A stretch of DNA of 19,987 nt, from the NCBI GenBank assembly GCA_015711895.1, contig JACVJH010000071.1, positions 1 through 19,987 of the forward strand. The letters run 5' to 3'. This document shows positions 17,458 through 19,987 of the stretch, piece after piece. The DNA is from Candidatus Solincola tengchongensis (GTDB lineage Bacteria > Actinomycetota > Geothermincolia > Geothermincolales > RBG-13-55-18). The position numbers and the translations under genes were made by a program. The notes beneath the pieces were generated by a model. The model made no database searches. It was not told the origin of the DNA and worked only from the letters and a program-made list of their open reading frames with translations. The number at the start of each line of letters is the position of its first letter. Positions within the stretch are counted from its first letter, which is position 1.

Positions 17458-17486
17458 AATATAACACCACAGTATTAGATGGTCAA
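17458..17486 (-). promoter_or_regulatory. Near-consensus promoter facing the GGA-rich RNA
   Basis: On the minus strand the -35 box is TTGACC (17486-17481), the spacer is exactly 17 bases and the -10 box is TATATT (17463-17458); each box matches the consensus at five of six positions. Initiation would fall near 17451. No protein gene lies downstream on this strand. Confidence 0.6.
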
Positions 17487-17707
17487 TACCTTTTTACCTG
17501 GGATTTTATCGATTCTTCGCCCTCTGGTGAGCCTATCGGCCTAATACTCGCGGGGTATGCGGGAGCGAGGTTCCCCATCTCCGGAGTCCCGCCGACGAGA
17601 TGGCCTGAGCACCTTGCCCGTGATCTGGGCGGGTACGGGTATGGGCGCTTTGCCTCTGGTTTGCCTTGCGGTGGCCTACACCCGCGAGGGGCCCTCCGCG
17701 GTGCGGA

Positions 17708-18493
17708 TCATGTGGAGAGGGGAGCCTCGGTCCCCCTGAGTTTTCCTTCCAGGTGACGGAGGACTATCTGCCGCGAGCGCAGGCGCTGCTCCAGGACACT
17801 CTCCGTGTAGGCGAAGGAAGCCCGGAGCGCCTCGAGGGCCAGATGAGGCGGTTCATCGAAACGGGCTATGGCGACCATCTCCGTTCCTAGGAGGCGCCGC
17901 AGGAGTTCCAGTACCTGCGCGTTGAGATGGAGGACGTTGGGGGAGGTCCTCGCACATCCCTGGCAGGTCACCCCTCCCTCGGAGAGGTCCAGGTGCCACG
18001 AGCCGCCGGATGTCTCCCTGCCGCCGTGCAGGCAGCGATCCAGGTGGGGCCGGTAACCGATGAGCGCGCAGGCCTTCAGCTGATAGGCGGCCAGCAGGAG
18101 GGCGCAGTCCCTCACCTCTCCCTCCAGGACTCCGAGGCTCACCCGCAGGAGGTCGAAGAACCTGGGCAGGTTCTGGTTTTCCCGCAGTGACCTCTCGGCC
18201 AGTTCGAGCATGGATTCCCCGTAGAGATATTTATCGTAGTCCGTCCGTAAGGGGGCGTGGGTGCGCACGGTGTCCGCCTGGGTGACCGTGTCCAGGTTCC
18301 TCCCCTCGTGGAGGACCACCTTGAGGTGGGTAAAGGGTTCCAGTCTGGCCCCAAAGCGGCTCGCGGTGCGCTTGACCCCCTTGACCACCGCCCGGCGCAG
18401 GCCGTGCCCCGCGGTGATCAAGGACACGATACGGTCCGCCTCTCCGAGGTCGTGCGCGTGCAGGACGATGGCCTCATCCTTGAGGGTGGCCAA
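17708..18493 (-). CDS. recO: DNA repair protein RecO
   Basis: A 261-residue recombination mediator that works with RecF/RecR to load RecA on SSB-coated single strands. The N-terminal OB-fold shows the family start (KDEAIVLHAHDLGEADRIVSLIT) and GLRRAVVKGVKR. A helical domain and a zinc-finger region follow. The finger has CQGC (C177, C180), but the first half is C154-L-H156-G instead of CxxC, so a Cys3His site or a weakened site is likely. The start is TTG at 18493; no better start exists near the conserved N-terminus, and GAGGAG of the uppS end lies about ten bases before it. It follows uppS by 7 bases in an operon. Confidence 0.92.
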   Translation of the reverse strand: MATLKDEAIVLHAHDLGEADRIVSLITAGHGLRRAVVKGVKRTASRFGARLEPFTHLKVVLHEGRNLDTVTQADTVRTHAPLRTDYDKYLYGESMLELAERSLRENQNLPRFFDLLRVSLGVLEGEVRDCALLLAAYQLKACALIGYRPHLDRCLHGGRETSGGSWHLDLSEGGVTCQGCARTSPNVLHLNAQVLELLRRLLGTEMVAIARFDEPPHLALEALRASFAYTESVLEQRLRSRQIVLRHLEGKLRGTEAPLST

Positions 18494-18500
18494 CCTGAAC

Positions 18501-19238
18501 CTACTCCTCGCGGATGGCGCCGAAGCGCCTTTCCCTCCTCTGGTAATCCCGGATGGCCTCCGCCAGGTGGCGGCGGTCGAAATCCGGCCACAGGACGTCC
18601 GTGACGTAAATCTCCGTGTAGGCGAGTTCCCAGATCATGAAGTTGCTGATGCGCATCTCACCCGCGGTGCGGATGAGGAGGTCGGGGTCGGGGATGTCCG
18701 GATGGTAGAGGTAGGATCGGAAGCGCTCCTCGTCCACCTCGGAGGGCTCCAGCCTGCCCGCCGCCACGTCGGCGCACAAAGCGCGGATGGCGTCCACCAG
18801 CTCGGCGCGGCCCCCGTAGTTAAAGGCGATGTTCAGTGACATACCGGTGTTTTCGCGGGTCAGCGCGACGGCGTCGTCGATGGCCTTGAGGGTGGAGGGA
18901 GGTATGCGGTCCCGCCTTCCCAGGTGCCGTATGCGGATGTTCCGCTGATGAAATTCCTGGACCCGGTTGTTGAGGAGGTTGCGGTTGAAGCTCATCAGGA
19001 AGCGTACCTCGTTCTCCGGACGGTTCCAGTTCTCCGTGGAGAAGGCGAAGAGGGTGAGGGCGCCGATGCCCCATTCGGAGGCCGCCCGGACGACGTCGGT
19101 GATCGACCTCTCCCCGGCCTTGTGTCCGGCAATGCGCGGAAGGTCGCGCATCTTGGCCCAGCGGCCGTTCCCGTCCATGATGATGGCGATGTGGAAGGGA
19201 AGCTCTCCTTCCGGCCTGGGGACCTCCATCTCCGACAT
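18501..19238 (-). CDS. uppS: Isoprenyl transferase (undecaprenyl diphosphate synthase)
   Basis: A 245-residue cis-prenyltransferase that builds the undecaprenyl carrier used for peptidoglycan precursors. The catalytic aspartate is D22 in HIAIIMDGNGRWA. Other conserved motifs are FAFSTENWNRP, FNYGGRAELVDA, LIRTAGEMRISNF and WELAYTEIYVTDVLWPDF. Product chain length cannot be read from the sequence; some Actinomycetota have shorter-chain paralogues. The ATG has AGGGGAG about 8 bases upstream. A promoter is visible at 19343-19371. It supplies the lipid carrier for the elongasome encoded upstream in the window. Confidence 0.96.
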   Translation of the reverse strand: MSEMEVPRPEGELPFHIAIIMDGNGRWAKMRDLPRIAGHKAGERSITDVVRAASEWGIGALTLFAFSTENWNRPENEVRFLMSFNRNLLNNRVQEFHQRNIRIRHLGRRDRIPPSTLKAIDDAVALTRENTGMSLNIAFNYGGRAELVDAIRALCADVAAGRLEPSEVDEERFRSYLYHPDIPDPDLLIRTAGEMRISNFMIWELAYTEIYVTDVLWPDFDRRHLAEAIRDYQRRERRFGAIREE

Positions 19239-19342
19239 GAGTTTTTCTCCCCTTTCACCTTCAGATTTTCGACGCCGCGAACCGGTAGGTGGACGGGACG
19301 CGTTACCGCCTAACCGCCCGCCCGGCCCCTTTTCCCGCGATT

Positions 19343-19371
19343 ATTATCCTTCACCGTTTCGAGGGGGTAAA
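19343..19371 (-). promoter_or_regulatory. Candidate promoter of uppS-recO
   Basis: On the minus strand the -35 box is TTTACC (19371-19366), the spacer is 17 bases and the -10 box is GATAAT (19348-19343). The -35 matches the consensus at four positions and the -10 at five. The transcript would have a leader of roughly 100 bases before the uppS start. Confidence 0.5.
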
Positions 19372-19494
19372 GTGTGGCGCACGCGGAACTTCGTGCCTCG
19401 GCCCGCCCCCTTGCGCCCGGCACCAGCGCACCCACCCTGATGGAAAGCCGTTCCCCGGCGGTTCTTCCCTTCCACCGGGCCAATGGCCCTCCGA

Positions 19495-19734
19495 TCAGGA
19501 AGAGGGAGGGTCTTCGCCCGAAGGCCCTCCCGCCCGGTCCTTCCCCGGTTCCTCCTGCTGCTTGAATATTATCCTCTGCAGGGCGTACACACCCAGGATG
19601 GAGAGGGCGCAGCTCTTCTGGGCGGGCATCTTCGAGGTGGGTATATATAGAGCGCATTCATCGTTGCAGGGGGAAAGGGCACCCGCGATCGCCGAGACGC
19701 GGAAGGGGCAATAAGCTCCAGGGACGTTTCCCAT
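19495..19734 (-). CDS. Small four-cysteine protein, probable metal-binding
   Basis: A 79-residue protein of unknown function. The start ATG at 19734 has a perfect AGGAGG with a 6-base spacer, which trims a longer open frame starting at 19821. Four cysteines lie in the pattern C9-P ... C23-NDE-C27-A ... C42-A, followed by a helical stretch and a disordered acidic/proline-rich tail. The layout CP..., CxxxCA..., CA is reminiscent of short cysteine proteins often left as hypothetical in anaerobes, suggesting a zinc or iron-sulfur site; the ligand is inference. It lies upstream of uppS on the same strand, separated by 256 bases with a separate uppS promoter. Confidence 0.6.
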   Translation of the reverse strand: MGNVPGAYCPFRVSAIAGALSPCNDECALYIPTSKMPAQKSCALSILGVYALQRIIFKQQEEPGKDRAGGPSGEDPPSS

Positions 19735-19817
19735 TCTCAACCTCCTCTTACTTCCCCTGCGCGGAACGCCCCGCCTCCCGCCCGTTCTCCGCGGGTCGGA
19801 AAAGGGGCTGACCGGGT

Positions 19818-19985
19818 TCAAGGCTGCCAGGGACCGGGAGGAGGGCCACGTATCCCTTCTCTTACGGCGACACTCTTCCCGTCCGGATACGAAACCCGGA
19901 TTCCGTCAAGCAAGATGCTATCATAACCCTCCTCCCGGCGCGACGCTCCTTCCGTGGGCGGGAAGAAGAGCGCCCCGCCCTCGGC
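19818..19985 (-). CDS. Possible C-terminal fragment of a gene running off the right edge
   Basis: On the minus strand one frame is open from the window edge for 55 codons to a TGA at 19820-19818. The stretch YDSILLDGIRVSYPDGKSVA has a protein-like, beta-hairpin character, unlike the arginine/proline-rich shadow frames common here, and the tail (RGPPPGPWQP) is unlike a domain. No family can be assigned from 55 residues. In a different frame of the same strand GGAGGAGGG precedes an ATG (19923-19921 region) with a 20-codon frame, a competing reading. Confidence 0.3.
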   Translation of the reverse strand, partial: AEGGALFFPPTEGASRREEGYDSILLDGIRVSYPDGKSVAVREGIRGPPPGPWQP

Positions 19986-19987
19986 CG

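Larger units (their letters stand above)
17092..17707. other. Noncoding region between convergent deoC and recO
   Basis: These 616 bases hold the second dispersed-repeat copy (17098-17142), an A+T-rich patch (about 17290-17325), the candidate GGA-rich RNA (17320-17451, minus) and its promoter (17458-17486). A plus-strand frame at 17557-17739 (60 codons with a hydrophobic stretch) has no ribosome-binding site and is not called. Such length between converging genes is unusual and itself suggests functional RNA or inserted DNA. Confidence 0.6.

Noticed and set aside
17580..17660. TPP riboswitch-like strings CCTGAGC and GTGATCTGG on the plus strand
   Set aside because: The second string sits in a local GCCC/GGGC hairpin, the remaining conserved TPP bases are missing, and the only gene downstream is antisense (recO).
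17557..17739. 60-codon plus-strand frame with a hydrophobic stretch
   Set aside because: No ribosome-binding site, overlaps the recO 3' end, and the composition is like other shadow frames.

Overview
The window is high-GC DNA (clearly above 60 % by eye) carrying core bacterial housekeeping genes, most with strong Shine-Dalgarno sites and several with GTG or TTG starts. The order clpX - valS - folC - ndk - mreBCD - mrdA - rodA - era, with recO and uppS nearby, is of the kind seen in Gram-positive lineages. A deep-branching, rod-shaped member of the Actinomycetota is my best guess. That guess is inference from gene order and composition; no rRNA or other taxonomic marker is present.

Layout. 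1-851 is the 3' part of clpX. 852-2824 is an unusual gap of about 2 kb. It holds degenerate tandem repeats, a dispersed repeat, one small membrane/coiled-coil gene on the minus strand (1432-1761), a perfect 42-bp direct repeat and a structured valS leader. 2825-5482 is valS. 5485-5728 is a compact 244-bp element with perfect 27-bp terminal inverted repeats, filling the whole gap between the valS stop and the folC start. 5729-7045 is folC and 7391-7804 is ndk. 8137-13715 is a tight elongasome operon (mreB, mreC, mreD, mrdA, rodA). 13842-14750 is era. 14979-17091 is an mgtE-deoC pair. 17092-17707 is a noncoding region between convergent units. It holds a second copy of the dispersed repeat and a candidate independent small RNA, with a near-consensus promoter, paired ends, an array of GGA motifs and a U5 tail, on the minus strand. 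17708-19238 is the minus-strand operon uppS-recO with a recognisable promoter. 19495-19734 is a small four-cysteine protein on the minus strand, and a possible C-terminal gene fragment runs off the right edge.

How the genes work together. MreB, MreC, MreD, PBP2 (MrdA) and RodA form the lateral-wall synthesis machine. UppS makes its undecaprenyl lipid carrier. ClpX, ValS, FolC, Ndk, Era and RecO cover protein quality control, translation, folate and nucleotide supply, ribosome assembly and DNA repair. MgtE imports magnesium and DeoC degrades deoxyribose phosphate. No defence system, integron, CRISPR array, tRNA or rRNA was found. The novelty is in the noncoding DNA: the 244-bp element, the repeats and the GGA-rich RNA candidate.
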